Part shown: piece by piece, positions 63,929 to 64,000 of the stretch | Layout: every line of letters begins with the position of its first letter | How positions within the stretch are numbered: the first letter of the stretch is position 1 | Source of the DNA: Owenia fusiformis | Taxonomy: Eukaryota; Annelida; Polychaeta; Sabellida; Oweniidae | Assembly: GCA_903813345.2 (NCBI GenBank) | Contig: CAIIXF020000007.1 | Location: 25,717,564 to 25,781,563 of the forward strand | Direction: 5' to 3' | DNA: 64,000 nt | Position numbers and translations under genes: made by a program | Notes under the pieces: generated by a model | The model's input: only the letters and a program-made list of their open reading frames with translations | The model's database searches: none | Told to the model about the DNA's origin: nothing

Positions 63929-64000
63929 CAGGGTGTCCCCGAAGTAATGATAATTATGCTCTAACGTTTTAAATTGATAAGGAAACAATATGAAATTCAT
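63929..64000. mobile_element. Mariner-type element start (runs off window)
   Basis: TA at 63927-63928 is followed by CAGGGTGTCCCCGAAGTAAT, which resembles the CAGGGTGTCC terminus of the MITE at 543. Only one end is visible. It would lie in intron 1 of the second astacin gene. Confidence 0.45.

Overview
The window is AT-rich eukaryotic DNA, almost certainly from a marine invertebrate. The genes have short exons separated by GT...AG introns. There are intronless Toll-like receptor genes, a Reeler-type defense protein and an astacin protease with a ShKT tail, in a background dense with LINEs, a split-direct-repeat DIRS-order retrotransposon and many palindromic MITEs. Phylum cannot be fixed from the sequence alone; a lophotrochozoan or an invertebrate deuterostome both fit. 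All gene models were assembled by eye from splice sites and reading phase; each multi-exon model closes in frame.

Layout. 1-3.3 kb: repeat territory with a broken transposon gene, a ~180-bp tandem repeat split by a mariner-type MITE, and a dead LINE 3' end. 3.7-10.6 kb: a degenerate Ngaro/PAT-like retrotransposon on the minus strand with the diagnostic A1-internal-B1-A2-B2 repeat arrangement and recognisable gag, RT/RNase H and tyrosine-recombinase remnants. 10.8-13.8 kb: further MITE/foldback elements. 14.7-37.3 kb: a six-exon plus-strand gene for a 596-aa secreted or GPI-anchored TPR protein. Its 15.5-kb first intron holds a LINE with two long ORFs on the opposite strand (15.4-20.9 kb), two inverted copies of an ~808-bp TTA-flanked element, and a 4.3-kb TA-flanked foldback nested inside one of them. 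Its second intron is largely a 105-bp higher-order minisatellite, and its fourth contains a 5'-truncated LINE with a 10-bp target-site duplication.

40.8-46.9 kb: a three-exon gene for a 166-aa Reeler-domain protein resembling insect Hdd11-type defense proteins. 49.3-56.8 kb: two tandem intronless Toll-like receptors (827 and 835 aa) whose TIR-coding DNA is nearly identical while their ectodomains have diverged. 59.3-62.9 kb (minus): a seven-exon astacin metalloprotease (292 aa: signal peptide, short propeptide, catalytic domain, Pro/Thr linker, ShKT). 63.8 kb (plus): the first exon of a second, divergently transcribed astacin that runs off the window.

The genes share a theme of secreted or surface proteins, several with likely roles in recognition or defense, but nothing shows that they form one pathway. 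The most notable observations are the TLR TIR-domain homogenisation, the reconstructed nested transposons, the diagnostic split repeats, and the repeated placement of structured repeats just upstream of splice acceptors.
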